From Vibrio sp. 10N (GTDB lineage Bacteria > Pseudomonadota > Gammaproteobacteria > Enterobacterales > Vibrionaceae), in NCBI RefSeq assembly GCF_036245475.1, contig NZ_BTPM01000002.1, positions 1,426,001 through 1,490,000 on the forward strand: 64,000 bases of DNA, read 5' to 3'. Positions within the stretch are counted from its first letter, which is position 1, and every line of letters begins with the position of its first letter. The notes below the pieces were generated by a model. That model ran no database searches and had not been told where the DNA came from. It worked only from the letters and a program-made list of their open reading frames with translations. Positions 25,368 to 34,072 of this stretch are shown here, in pieces. The translations under genes were made by a program, and so were the position numbers.

Positions 25368-25515
25368 AGATGAAGCTTGATCAAAGAGTGCACGCATGAA
25401 AATAACAGAGTCTGATGGGGTGTAAACTGAAGTGTTAGTGAAATGTGACTTCACTTTCAGAGCTAAACTCAGTAACAGTTCACGCTCAAATGAAAGCTAG
25501 CAAGCCATTTCTACG

Positions 25516-25860
25516 TTAACTTCGAAGCACTTTACGCATATAAAGCCCTATTAACGACAGAATGAAGACAGTAAGCGAAGATGCATAACCATTGAAGAAA
25601 TACATGCTTCCCATTTCACTTAGAACAGCCTGCCTAAACGATGGCTCAACATACATATCATAAAAACTCGAAGCCAATATCAATGACACAAAAGCAGCAA
25701 TTATTGGCGAGAGCCTGAATCTCATCGAAGCTAGGAGGAACAGGATTCCCAGTACAGTAGCTGTTACCCACATGCTTTCGAAAGATGGTAATTTATCTAT
25801 TATCTCGGCATGACATACGGCCGAAAAAGCATATACAGAGATAAAAATCCATCTATTCAT
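25516..25860 (-). CDS. Small membrane protein, candidate immunity partner of the Tlde1-like toxin
   Basis: A 114-residue protein with an N-terminal signal-like segment ('ISVYAFSAVCHA') and three further hydrophobic helices (about 30-48, 52-68 and 88-108). Its start overlaps the stop of the toxin-like gene by 4 bases (ATGA), so the two are translated together. I do not recognise the family. A membrane or periplasmic protein encoded directly after a peptidoglycan-targeting toxin is the expected position of an immunity protein, but that function is inferred from position only. Confidence 0.65.
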   Translation of the reverse strand: MNRWIFISVYAFSAVCHAEIIDKLPSFESMWVTATVLGILFLLASMRFRLSPIIAAFVSLILASSFYDMYVEPSFRQAVLSEMGSMYFFNGYASSLTVFILSLIGLYMRKVLRS

Positions 25861-26294
25861 TCTGTCACCTCAACAGGAATTTTCACCTGGCTAGAGCTTA
25901 TATAACTAAGTATTTTGTCTGTTATCGGGCTACCAATGAGCCCACCTCCAATATCGATACATCCAGCTGAACCAGGTAAACTGCCACCATGAAGAAAAAA
26001 GTTGTCTCTTCCATGTCGTTTCGAACCAGCCAATGGATGAAGTCTTACTCGCCAGTCCCCCCAATCACCCGAAACTTTCCTAAGTAGATCACCCACGATG
26101 TTTGGATCACTGATTTCTTTTGGATCAATATAGTAGTTTCCAACAGGTAGAGGCCCTTCAAAAGCCTTCATCTGACATGTCAATGAAGAGTTGTTAAGAC
26201 AACTACCTCTTCCACTTGTCGCCTTCACCGATAGTGATAGGCACGGCGTGATCAAGTCTAATCTAGCTCGACCTATCGAAAAAACTAGCTTCAT
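25857..26294 (-). CDS. Tlde1-like (DUF2778) L,D-transpeptidase-fold protein, candidate T6SS effector
   Basis: A 145-residue protein with the layout of Tlde1, a type VI secretion effector that cuts and exchanges peptidoglycan stem peptides. Visible parts are 'FEGPLPVGNYYI' (45-56), 'DWRVRLHPL' (80-88) and the catalytic block 'FFLHGGSLPGSAGCID' with H102 and C112 in the L,D-transpeptidase pattern. No signal peptide is seen, as expected for a protein injected by T6SS. ATG 26294 follows TAGGAGGAAAA. No vgrG, hcp or PAAR gene is nearby, so the link to T6SS rests on family membership. Confidence 0.75.
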   Translation of the reverse strand: MKLVFSIGRARLDLITPCLSLSVKATSGRGSCLNNSSLTCQMKAFEGPLPVGNYYIDPKEISDPNIVGDLLRKVSGDWGDWRVRLHPLAGSKRHGRDNFFLHGGSLPGSAGCIDIGGGLIGSPITDKILSYISSSQVKIPVEVTE

Positions 26295-26302
26295 TTTTCC
26301 TC

Positions 26303-26431
26303 CTATTTCCAGTGTGTGATTTTCAATCTAACATCGGAGGCAAATGATTCTTCCCAAGTGTAATCTGAATTTTTCACTGTTTCGGCGCCCTTCACATATA
26401 AAGGCTGACAATCTGTATTAATTACCAGAGC
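26303..26431 (-). pseudogene. C-terminal remnant of an unknown protein upstream of the Tlde1-like gene
   Basis: A 42-codon open stretch on the minus strand ends in TAG just before the ribosome binding site of the toxin gene. It includes 'NSDYTWEESFASDVRLKITH', which looks like real protein (mixed composition, alternating strand pattern), but it has no plausible start and is bounded upstream by a TGA. I read it as the tail of a gene whose front has been lost, perhaps the toxin's former operon partner. I cannot name the family. Confidence 0.35.
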
Positions 26432-26579
26432 TCATCAGCAACAAGCGTTAGGGGTTACATTATGCAGAAAATATCCTCTGTCAGAAGCATAGTTCTAAAA
26501 CTAACTGCGAGTTAAAACGACATTATGACAGCGGCTTGATTAGTCAGGTGTAAAGGTAAGAACAAGTAAGTTTGAGCAA

Positions 26580-28394
26580 CTAAGCAGTATCTCTAGATAA
26601 GTTTCTGATCACTACATCACTGAATTCGTTAATATCGAGAGGTTTTCCCAACACTCCTTTTGCCCCAGCATCCATAAAGTTTTGATAACTTTGCTCTGAG
26701 ACATCAGCGGTCCAGCCAAAAATAAGCAGATCTGGCTTGACTGCCAACATCTTTTTGACCAACTCAATACCCGACACTTCCGGCATATGGTGATCCACTA
26801 GCAAACACAAATATTCACGATCGAATAGCTTCTTCATAGCTTCACTATGCCCTCCTGCGACATCGGCAACAAAGCCCAGTTTTTGACACCACTTTTTACC
26901 AACGATCAAATTAATTTTGTTGTCGTCAACCAACAAAACTCGAGCGCCCTCTGGTGCTCTCCAAGAGATATCATTCAACTGCTTCGCGGAGGCAAGGTTG
27001 GCACCAGATGACATTGTTTTCTTGAGTTCACTCGCTAAACGCAAACGCACAGTAAAGACGCTTCCAGTCCCAACAGTGCTGCGAACTTCCAATTGTCCAT
27101 CCATTAAAGAAACCAATCGATTCACAATAGCCAATCCTAACCCTGTGCCACCATAGTCACGAGTAATCGTACTATGGGCTTGGGTAAACGGTTGAAGTAT
27201 CGACTCCAGTTTCTCTTTTTCAATTCCCGTCCCCGTATCGAGAACTTCGATATTCAACGACTTCTGTCCAGTCCCAGCAGAGAAAGTTACCGTCACTTCA
27301 CCATGAGACGTAAACTTGATCGCATTACTCATCAAATTAAATATTATCTGTTTAAGGCGTACTTTATCGCCGTGCCATATAACATTGCTTGCTATGGAGT
27401 TATTCAGCGTTAACGTAATACCCTTGGTGACACATTGAGCACGAAAAAAACTCTGAACTAGCTGGATTACTTCTTCGATGTGAAACGATTCTTGCGTTAA
27501 CTCAAGCTTTCCTTGCTCTAATTTAGAAAAGTCGAGAATGTCATTGAGAATGAGCAGCAGATGCTCACCAGACTGATTGATCACTTTGCAGTGTGCTTTG
27601 TGATCGCCCGAAAGCTCTGCCTCCATAATTTTCGACATCGTAAGAATGCCGTTTAATGGCGTTCGTATCTCATGACTCATTAGCGCTAAAAAGTCGTCTT
27701 TTGCTTTGTTAGCGGCAACTGCTTGCTGCTCTGAGCGCTCGAGCTGTTGGTACTGGTTCGCCATAGCGACCGACATATGATTAAACGCATCAATCACTTG
27801 CCCAATCTCATCCCGGTTTTGGTGAGCGACTGTATAACCTGGCCCCGTTTGCTCTATTTTTTTACTTGCTTCACTGAGCTTGAACAGTTCTTTTGTTAAT
27901 ACCCAACCAAATACAAAGGTAACCAACACCAGAATAACGGTAGCGAACAGCGCAATCGAGCCGAGATAAATACCTGACCTGTAAACGACAGCGTCAACTC
28001 TTCGACCATCAAACAACAGATAGAATGTTCCTATACTCTGATTTTGAATCGATATATCTCTTTCGCGAACAATATATTCTTGTGGAAGGGGTAAAGAGAG
28101 ATCGACCTGCTGTCCCACCCTCACTACTTCTGTACCTGACATCTCTATTTTCACAAGTAATACATCTGGGTCGGACAACAAATCATTCGCCAAGCTCTCC
28201 AAACGAGCAATATCGTATGTAAGCAATGCATCAATGGAGCTTTGTTGAAGCAAAGAAAGTGCTGTATCCATTTTATTTTGGAATAGTTCTCGATTGGAAT
28301 CCGTCAGGAAGTTCAATGCAGAGAGCACTATCACGAGTAGAAACACGACCTCAATGCTAGCAATACCAACGATCAGCTTGGTTCTAAACTTCAT
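26580..28394 (-). CDS. Hybrid sensor histidine kinase
   Basis: A 604-residue inner-membrane kinase. Order: membrane helix 1 (about 8-28), periplasmic sensor part (about 30-140), helix 2 (about 145-166), HAMP, HisKA with phosphorylated H241 in 'ALMSHEIRTPLNG', HATPase (N box 'NLMSNAIKF', 'DTGTGI', 'GGTGLGLAI'), and a C-terminal receiver with acceptor D534 in 'LLVDHHMPEVSG' and K584. No output domain or Hpt is attached, so a separate phosphotransfer protein must act downstream. It follows the PhnD-like gene by 14 bp and probably receives its signal from that protein. Confidence 0.9.
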   Translation of the reverse strand: MKFRTKLIVGIASIEVVFLLVIVLSALNFLTDSNRELFQNKMDTALSLLQQSSIDALLTYDIARLESLANDLLSDPDVLLVKIEMSGTEVVRVGQQVDLSLPLPQEYIVRERDISIQNQSIGTFYLLFDGRRVDAVVYRSGIYLGSIALFATVILVLVTFVFGWVLTKELFKLSEASKKIEQTGPGYTVAHQNRDEIGQVIDAFNHMSVAMANQYQQLERSEQQAVAANKAKDDFLALMSHEIRTPLNGILTMSKIMEAELSGDHKAHCKVINQSGEHLLLILNDILDFSKLEQGKLELTQESFHIEEVIQLVQSFFRAQCVTKGITLTLNNSIASNVIWHGDKVRLKQIIFNLMSNAIKFTSHGEVTVTFSAGTGQKSLNIEVLDTGTGIEKEKLESILQPFTQAHSTITRDYGGTGLGLAIVNRLVSLMDGQLEVRSTVGTGSVFTVRLRLASELKKTMSSGANLASAKQLNDISWRAPEGARVLLVDDNKINLIVGKKWCQKLGFVADVAGGHSEAMKKLFDREYLCLLVDHHMPEVSGIELVKKMLAVKPDLLIFGWTADVSEQSYQNFMDAGAKGVLGKPLDINEFSDVVIRNLSRDTA

Positions 28395-28408
28395 AAATAA
28401 ACCACTCG

Positions 28409-29218
28409 CTACTCAACGCCCAGATCCAATTTGATATTTAGCGCTCTAACATCATCCCAATCACTATCGTTCGCCGCTACAAACCCCTTAATCTTGAGTG
28501 GCTCAAGTAACTCGGGGGATTCAATACTCATTTTGACAAAGGCTTGTTGCAAGCGTTGCCGTATGTCTGCAGAAACATCGCCCTTTACCGCTATCGCGTG
28601 CGGGGTAAACCCATCACTTTCCCACAACACTTTGAGTCCATCACGTACTTTAGGGTCAACCGCGTTGAATGTGCGCCTTACCCCGCCACCAGCAGGAAAC
28701 ACGCCGCGCTGGACATTTAAGTAGACGGAATCATGAGACTGAACGTAAACCGGATTAATCGGAATCTCCTGCTGCTGCAAAAAACCTCGACTCAAAATAC
28801 TTGCCGCAAAGGCACCAGGAGAAGGAAACGCCATATCACGCCCCGCGAGTTCACGCAGCGACATCATGTCACTCTCTTTGGGAACAACAATAATGCCTTT
28901 AATCACTTTATCCTTTGCCTTGGCGATCGCGACGTATCCACTTTGATCACTAAATACTGTGTAATGGTATGGATTCATATAAGCGATATCATAAGTTTGG
29001 TCAGCCAACTCTTGCTCGAAGAGAGAAATAGAAGGTTTCGTTGCAAACCGAATCGGTACACCCACTTCCTCGGATAGGTAGGCAGTAATAGGAATCCAAT
29101 GTGCTGCCAACTTAGATGCCGTTTGCTGAGGGACAACACCAAAAATAATCGCCTCTTGGGCATAGATGAGCGCTGAACAAACAGCAAACAGACCACTAAT
29201 TATTATCCGAAATATCAT
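28409..29218 (-). CDS. PhnD-like periplasmic binding protein, probable sensor subunit for the kinase
   Basis: A 269-residue protein with a signal peptide ('IIISGLFAVCSALIYA') and the phosphate/phosphonate-binding (PhnD-type) fold: 'IIFGVVPQQTASKLAAHWIP', 'YDIAYMNPYHYTVF' and 'GGVRRTFN'. No transporter genes accompany it; a hybrid kinase gene follows by 14 bp, so it is more likely a ligand sensor that talks to the kinase than a transport protein. The ligand is unknown; PhnD-like sensors recognise varied anions. Start ATG 29218 follows GGAGGTGAACGCG. It is divergent from oppA, but no regulon site clearly serves it. Confidence 0.8.
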   Translation of the reverse strand: MIFRIIISGLFAVCSALIYAQEAIIFGVVPQQTASKLAAHWIPITAYLSEEVGVPIRFATKPSISLFEQELADQTYDIAYMNPYHYTVFSDQSGYVAIAKAKDKVIKGIIVVPKESDMMSLRELAGRDMAFPSPGAFAASILSRGFLQQQEIPINPVYVQSHDSVYLNVQRGVFPAGGGVRRTFNAVDPKVRDGLKVLWESDGFTPHAIAVKGDVSADIRQRLQQAFVKMSIESPELLEPLKIKGFVAANDSDWDDVRALNIKLDLGVE

Positions 29219-29420
29219 CGCGTTCACCTCCGTGACCAGTATCATTTATACTAGTTAAGAATTAGATAATCTCCAGACAACCCGTGTTCTCTAACGGAAG
29301 TAGTTCGCCAACTCCAAGGCTGTTTTGAGGTATGAATATCTTTCAGTCTCAAAAACTAAGACCCACCAGCCTAGCAACCGACCCTTTGTTAATGTCATGT
29401 TAACATTTCATTGCGAGCGC

Positions 29421-29435
29421 ATTTTATACAATATA
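29421..29435 (+). promoter_or_regulatory. Hyp/collagen regulon operator, site 5 (opp-pepP operon)
   Basis: ATTTTATACAATATA is the exact consensus of the six sites. It lies 49 bp before the oppA start. Confidence 0.65.
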
Positions 29436-29483
29436 CCTTTCTCCTTGTGATAACGATAACGAACCAAACACAACGAGGAAGTG

Positions 29484-31094
29484 ATGAAAAAGACCAAGCT
29501 ACTGATGTTAGGAACGCTCGTCGCCAGTGTGCTCGCGACGGGGGCAATAGCAAAACCCTACCCACAAGGCACGCAACTTGCGCCTGAACAATCAATCACG
29601 CTCAACAACGGTGCGGAAGTCACCTCAATTGACCCTGCAAAGCAAGCGGCAGAACCTGCGTTTAACCTAGGGCGTGACCTGTTTGAAGGGCTCACCGTTC
29701 AAGACAAACAAGGTCGCACGATTCCAGGTATTGCTAAATCTTGGAGTGCCAATGCCGACAATACGGTCTACACCTTTAACCTGCGTGAGTCTAATTGGTC
29801 GAATGGCGAGGCATTAACGGCTCACGATTTCGTCTACAGCTGGCAACGTCTACTGAATCCAGAAACGGCTTCTCCCTACGCTTGGTTTGCCGCCATTCCG
29901 AAAATCAAAAACTCGGCGAACATCATGGCTGGCAAAACCGCACCAGAAACTTTGGGCGTACGCGCCATCGATGACCTAACCTTCGAAGTCACTCTTGAAC
30001 AGCCTGTACCGTTTTTTATTAAGCTGCTAAGCCACCCCGTATTAGCACCAGTGCATCAAGCCACCGTTGAAAAGTACGGCAGCGAATGGACTCAGCCTGC
30101 CAATATCGTCACGAACGGTGCTTTCAGCGTAGAGAGCTGGAAAGTGAATGAGAAGATGGTGATGAAGAAAAACCCACATTATTGGGACGCCGGCAACGTG
30201 GTACTTGAAGAGATCACTTGGCTACCCATTGGGGATGCGAACGTCTCCCTCAACCGCTATCTAGCGGGTGAAATTGATGAAGCGCTGTCGATTCCATCGG
30301 CGCAAAAAAACAAGCTTCTTAAACAGTTCCCCGAACAAGTGGCGGATACCAGCGCATCACTCGGCTCCACGTTCTACTACCTCAACACCGAAAAAGGGCC
30401 GACCAAAGATGTTCGTGTTCGAACAGCACTCTCTTACGCTATCGACCGCAGCATTCTGACCAAGGCGATTTTGAAAAATGGCGGTATCCCTATGTTTACG
30501 CTGGTGCCACCACAAACTGATGGTTATCGCAGCCACACGCCTGAGTTTGCCAACTGGACGCAGCAAGAGCGCAACCAAAAGGCGAAGCAGCTTCTCGCTA
30601 ATGCAGGATATGGCAAAGACAACCCACTTAAACTCACCTTTACGGTTCCGACCTTTTCTAACGATGTGAAGATGGCGACTGCGATGGTAGGGATGTGGAA
30701 AAGTGTTCTGGGCGTACAAGTTGAAATCCAGCAGCTCGAACCAAAAGTATTTTATGCGCTCAAAGATCCAGGCAACGTCAGCCGCGGAGGCTGGACAGCA
30801 GACTACAACGAAGCATCGACTTGGTTAGACATATTTGTCTCCACTGGTGAGTACAACGACTCTAAGTTCAACAATGCGCTCTACGACAAACTCATGAATG
30901 AATCGAAAGTCATGGCGGATCCATCACAAGCGTACATCGAAGCGGAAACTCTACTCATTGATGAGATGGCCATCATTCCCGTCTACCGCCCTGGTAATGA
31001 CCAGTATCTGGTGAAGCCTTATATCGGTGGCTACGAGCGCACCAATCCTGAGTCTTCTTATTACCGCAAGAACGTCTACGTCACAGCACATTAA
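29484..31094 (+). CDS. OppA-like peptide-binding protein
   Basis: A 536-residue periplasmic binding protein of the SBP_bac_5 family. The signal peptide ends near 'LATGAIAK', with no lipobox cysteine. Family marks are 'EVTSIDPAKQAAEPAFNLGR', 'LFEGLTVQDKQGR' and 'YTFNLRE' near the front and 'RTALSYAIDRSILTK' in the middle. It captures short peptides for the OppBCDF complex encoded next. Start ATG 29484 follows GAGGAAG. A hairpin between oppA and oppB could keep its level above that of the membrane parts. The operator upstream and pepP downstream suggest Pro/Hyp-containing collagen peptides as substrates; this is inference. Confidence 0.9.
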   Translation: MKKTKLLMLGTLVASVLATGAIAKPYPQGTQLAPEQSITLNNGAEVTSIDPAKQAAEPAFNLGRDLFEGLTVQDKQGRTIPGIAKSWSANADNTVYTFNLRESNWSNGEALTAHDFVYSWQRLLNPETASPYAWFAAIPKIKNSANIMAGKTAPETLGVRAIDDLTFEVTLEQPVPFFIKLLSHPVLAPVHQATVEKYGSEWTQPANIVTNGAFSVESWKVNEKMVMKKNPHYWDAGNVVLEEITWLPIGDANVSLNRYLAGEIDEALSIPSAQKNKLLKQFPEQVADTSASLGSTFYYLNTEKGPTKDVRVRTALSYAIDRSILTKAILKNGGIPMFTLVPPQTDGYRSHTPEFANWTQQERNQKAKQLLANAGYGKDNPLKLTFTVPTFSNDVKMATAMVGMWKSVLGVQVEIQQLEPKVFYALKDPGNVSRGGWTADYNEASTWLDIFVSTGEYNDSKFNNALYDKLMNESKVMADPSQAYIEAETLLIDEMAIIPVYRPGNDQYLVKPYIGGYERTNPESSYYRKNVYVTAH

Positions 31095-31106
31095 GACACC
31101 ACTTTT

Positions 31107-31153
31107 GGGTCGACCTGACAGCAACGTCATAGCACGTAGGTAGGCCCTTTTTT
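31107..31153 (+). terminator. Attenuating hairpin between oppA and oppB
   Basis: GGGTCGACCT at 31107-31116 pairs with AGGTAGGCCC at 31138-31147 with one mismatch, followed by six T. This is typical of partial termination after a binding-protein gene. Confidence 0.5.
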
Positions 31154-31170
31154 CTTTATTGGAGACGATT

Positions 31171-32091
31171 ATGTTGTGGTACATCCTGAGGCGTCTTTGT
31201 ATCGCCATCCCTACCCTACTCTTCATCGCCCTGGTCTCGTTTTGGCTAATGCACATTGCCCCTGGCGGCCCATTTGATATGGAGCGTCCAATGCCAGAAG
31301 TGGTGCGTGCCAATATCGAGGCCAAGTTTCACCTCAACGAACCCTTTTTGATTCAATACTGCATCTATATCAAAAATTTCCTTCAAGGCGACTTGGGGCC
31401 AAGTTTTGTTTATCAGGACTTTACGGTGACTCAGTTGGTCGCTCAGTCTTGGCCTGTCTCTGCGGTATTAGGCGTATTGTCATTTTGTATCTCAGTACCG
31501 GTCGGGATGATATTGGGGACGCTGGCGGCGCTAAATCGTAACAGTCGTTTGGACTATTTTTTAATGTCGCTATCAATGACAGGCGTCGTGATCCCCGCCT
31601 TTGTGCTCGCACCGGTGTTAGTGACCATTTTCTCGATTCATTTGGGTTGGCTCCCCGCTGGTGGCTGGGAAAATGGCGCGGCGGCATTTCTAGTATTGCC
31701 AGTACTCAGTTTGGCGATTGGCTCGGTGGCCAGTATCGCTCGTGTGATGCGCGGCGCGATGATAGAGACCCTAAACCAACCCTATATTCGCACCGCTCAA
31801 GCGAAAGGCCTTTCCACCAGCTACATCCTGTTTCATCACGCACTAAGGCCGTCATTAATCCCTGTCGTAGCCATGCTTGGCCCTGCGTTCGTTGCTGTGG
31901 TTACGGGCTCGGTGATCATCGATATCTTTTTTGGTACTGGCGGCATGGGCCAGCACTTCGTATCCGGCGCACTTAACCGGGACTATGGGCTGGTTATGGG
32001 AATCACGCTTATCGTCGCTTCTCTGACCATACTGTTCAACTTAATTGTCGATATCTTATACACAGTGATTGATCCGCGAATTAACGTCTAG
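31171..32091 (+). CDS. OppB-like peptide transporter permease
   Basis: A 306-residue inner-membrane permease with six predicted helices. It starts 'MLWYILRRLCIAIPTLLFI', a typical OppB/DppB first helix, and has the ATPase-contact EAA loop 'YIRTAQAKGLSTSYILFHHA' around residue 210. ATG 31171 follows TTGGAGACGATT; an upstream TTG in the same frame lies before that site. It forms a heterodimer with OppC. Confidence 0.92.
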   Translation: MLWYILRRLCIAIPTLLFIALVSFWLMHIAPGGPFDMERPMPEVVRANIEAKFHLNEPFLIQYCIYIKNFLQGDLGPSFVYQDFTVTQLVAQSWPVSAVLGVLSFCISVPVGMILGTLAALNRNSRLDYFLMSLSMTGVVIPAFVLAPVLVTIFSIHLGWLPAGGWENGAAAFLVLPVLSLAIGSVASIARVMRGAMIETLNQPYIRTAQAKGLSTSYILFHHALRPSLIPVVAMLGPAFVAVVTGSVIIDIFFGTGGMGQHFVSGALNRDYGLVMGITLIVASLTILFNLIVDILYTVIDPRINV

Positions 32092-32099
32092 GAGGCACC

Positions 32100-33047
32100 A
32101 TGATCACCACAAAAAAACTCGATGCCTCTCAATTGTCCGAGCAGGTCATCAACCATATTGAAACCAGTCAAATGGAAGCCGTCGAAGGTCGCAGCCTTTG
32201 GCAAGATGCATGGAGCCGATTTCGCAGAAATCGTGCTGCAATGACCTCCATCTATCTGCTCGCTTTTATCGTACTTTGCATAACCGCAGGACCACACCTG
32301 ACCCCTTTTAGTCATGATGAGATCGATTGGAACGTGGTATCCGACCCGTATGAACTGGGTAAGCCATCAATCAGCTCGCAGCACTACTTTGGCACCGATG
32401 ACTTAGGGCAAGACCTATTCGCTCGCACCATGAAAGGCGGTCAGCTCTCTATCATGGTGGGCTTTATGGGCGCACTTGTCGCGGTGGTTATCGGCACCAT
32501 TTGGGGAAGTATCTCTGGCTATCTTGGCGGTGTCGTCGATAGTGTCATGATGCGAGTCATCGAGATCCTCGACTCCGTCCCCTTCATGTTCATGGTGATC
32601 CTCTTTGTCACTCTGTTTGGCAACAACATCTACCTGATTTTTGTTGTCATCGGCATGGTTTCCTGGCTAGGCATCGCTCGCGTGGTGCGAGGCGTGACCT
32701 TCAGTATTAAAAAGCGAGAGTTCATAGAATCGGCGCACTCAATTGGTGTCTCAAGGCTCACCATAGTGAGGCGCCACGTTTTGCCTAATGTACTTGGCAT
32801 TGTCATGGTTTACTCCTCTTTAATGGTGCCTGGTTTCATCATGTTTGAATCGTTTTTGAGCTTTTTGGGTCTGGGCGTTCAACCACCAGATACTAGCTGG
32901 GGCATCTTGATTGCTGAAGGTGCAAAAACCATCGATGTCGCCTTGTGGCAACTGCTGTTTCCATCGGCTTTTTTAGTCGCCACCTTGTTCTGTTTTAACT
33001 TCATTGGTGATGGTCTTCGCGACGCACTTGACCCTAAAGACCGCTAG
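32100..33047 (+). CDS. OppC-like peptide transporter permease
   Basis: A 315-residue permease. A cytoplasmic N-terminal stretch with 'SLWQDAWSRFRRNRAAM' precedes helix 1, then 'YFGTDDLGQDLFARTMKGG', the usual OppC periplasmic segment, and the EAA loop 'FIESAHSIGVSRLTIVRRHV'. It lies 8 bp after oppB with GGAGGCACC as binding site. It partners OppB in the channel. Confidence 0.92.
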   Translation: MITTKKLDASQLSEQVINHIETSQMEAVEGRSLWQDAWSRFRRNRAAMTSIYLLAFIVLCITAGPHLTPFSHDEIDWNVVSDPYELGKPSISSQHYFGTDDLGQDLFARTMKGGQLSIMVGFMGALVAVVIGTIWGSISGYLGGVVDSVMMRVIEILDSVPFMFMVILFVTLFGNNIYLIFVVIGMVSWLGIARVVRGVTFSIKKREFIESAHSIGVSRLTIVRRHVLPNVLGIVMVYSSLMVPGFIMFESFLSFLGLGVQPPDTSWGILIAEGAKTIDVALWQLLFPSAFLVATLFCFNFIGDGLRDALDPKDR

Positions 33048-33058
33048 GAATGCACATT

Positions 33059-34063
33059 ATGACGATATTAACGGTAAATAATATGAACGTTGAGTTTGCA
33101 ACGCCTGACGGTACGGTCAAGGCGGTCAACAATCTCAGCTATAGCATCAGTGCTGGCGAGACTTTAGGTATTGTCGGCGAATCAGGCTCAGGCAAAAGCC
33201 AATCGGTATTCGCGCTCATGGGGCTGACGGCTCACAATGGCAAGGTGTCTGGCGAGGCCAACTTGCATGGCGAAAACCTATTGGCGATGTCTAAACGACA
33301 GCTCAACCACATTCGAGCAGAGAAGATCAGCATGATCTTTCAAGACCCAATGACCTCGCTCAACCCATTTATGAAGATCGGTAAGCAGCTTTGCGAAGTA
33401 CTGATCATTCACAAAGGACTGTCGCGCACTGAAGCACAAGCCGAATCAGTTCGAATGCTTGATGCTGTACGTATTCCCTCTCCGGAGACTCGCCTTAATC
33501 AATACCCTCATGAGCTTTCAGGCGGCATGCGCCAGAGGGTAATGATTGCTATGGCGCTGCTATGTCGTCCAGAGCTGTTGATTGCTGATGAACCAACAAC
33601 GGCGCTAGATGTGACGGTACAGGCGCAAATCCTGTCCCTTTTGCGAGAGCTTCAGCACGAGTTTAATACTGCTATTTTACTCATCACCCATGACATGGGC
33701 GTCGTGGCAGAAATGTGCGACCGAGTACTCGTGATGTACGGCGGCAACCGCATGGAGCAAGCGGATACTGAAAGCTTGTTTGCTCACCCAGCACACCCTT
33801 ACACCCAAGGACTGCTCAACGCCATTCCATCGGTAAGCGAAGATATGGATCGCCTGCCGACCATTCCGGGCAGTCCACCGAGCGCGCTAATTAACCACAA
33901 AGGCTGCCCATTCAAAGAGCGCTGCCAACACTATAAACCCGAGTGTAGCGCCTCCATGCCTGCGTTTTTGCCGATATCGCAGCAGCAAGCGATCGCTTGT
34001 CATGTCGCTGGTCAGCAAACCGTGACCCCACTTTTTAATCAGCCTACAACTCAGTCGGCCTAA
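33059..34063 (+). CDS. OppD-like peptide transporter ATPase
   Basis: A 334-residue ATPase. Walker A 'GESGSGKSQS', signature 'LSGGMRQRVMIAMAL', Walker B 'LLIADEPTTALD' and switch 'ITHDMGVVAE' are intact. The C-terminal oligopeptide-transporter extension has the cysteine cluster 'CPFKERCQHYKPEC' that binds an iron-sulfur cluster in homologues. I chose ATG 33059, after AGGA at 9 bases; an ATG three codons upstream overlaps that site. Confidence 0.92.
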   Translation: MTILTVNNMNVEFATPDGTVKAVNNLSYSISAGETLGIVGESGSGKSQSVFALMGLTAHNGKVSGEANLHGENLLAMSKRQLNHIRAEKISMIFQDPMTSLNPFMKIGKQLCEVLIIHKGLSRTEAQAESVRMLDAVRIPSPETRLNQYPHELSGGMRQRVMIAMALLCRPELLIADEPTTALDVTVQAQILSLLRELQHEFNTAILLITHDMGVVAEMCDRVLVMYGGNRMEQADTESLFAHPAHPYTQGLLNAIPSVSEDMDRLPTIPGSPPSALINHKGCPFKERCQHYKPECSASMPAFLPISQQQAIACHVAGQQTVTPLFNQPTTQSA

Positions 34064-34072
34064 GGAGATAGT

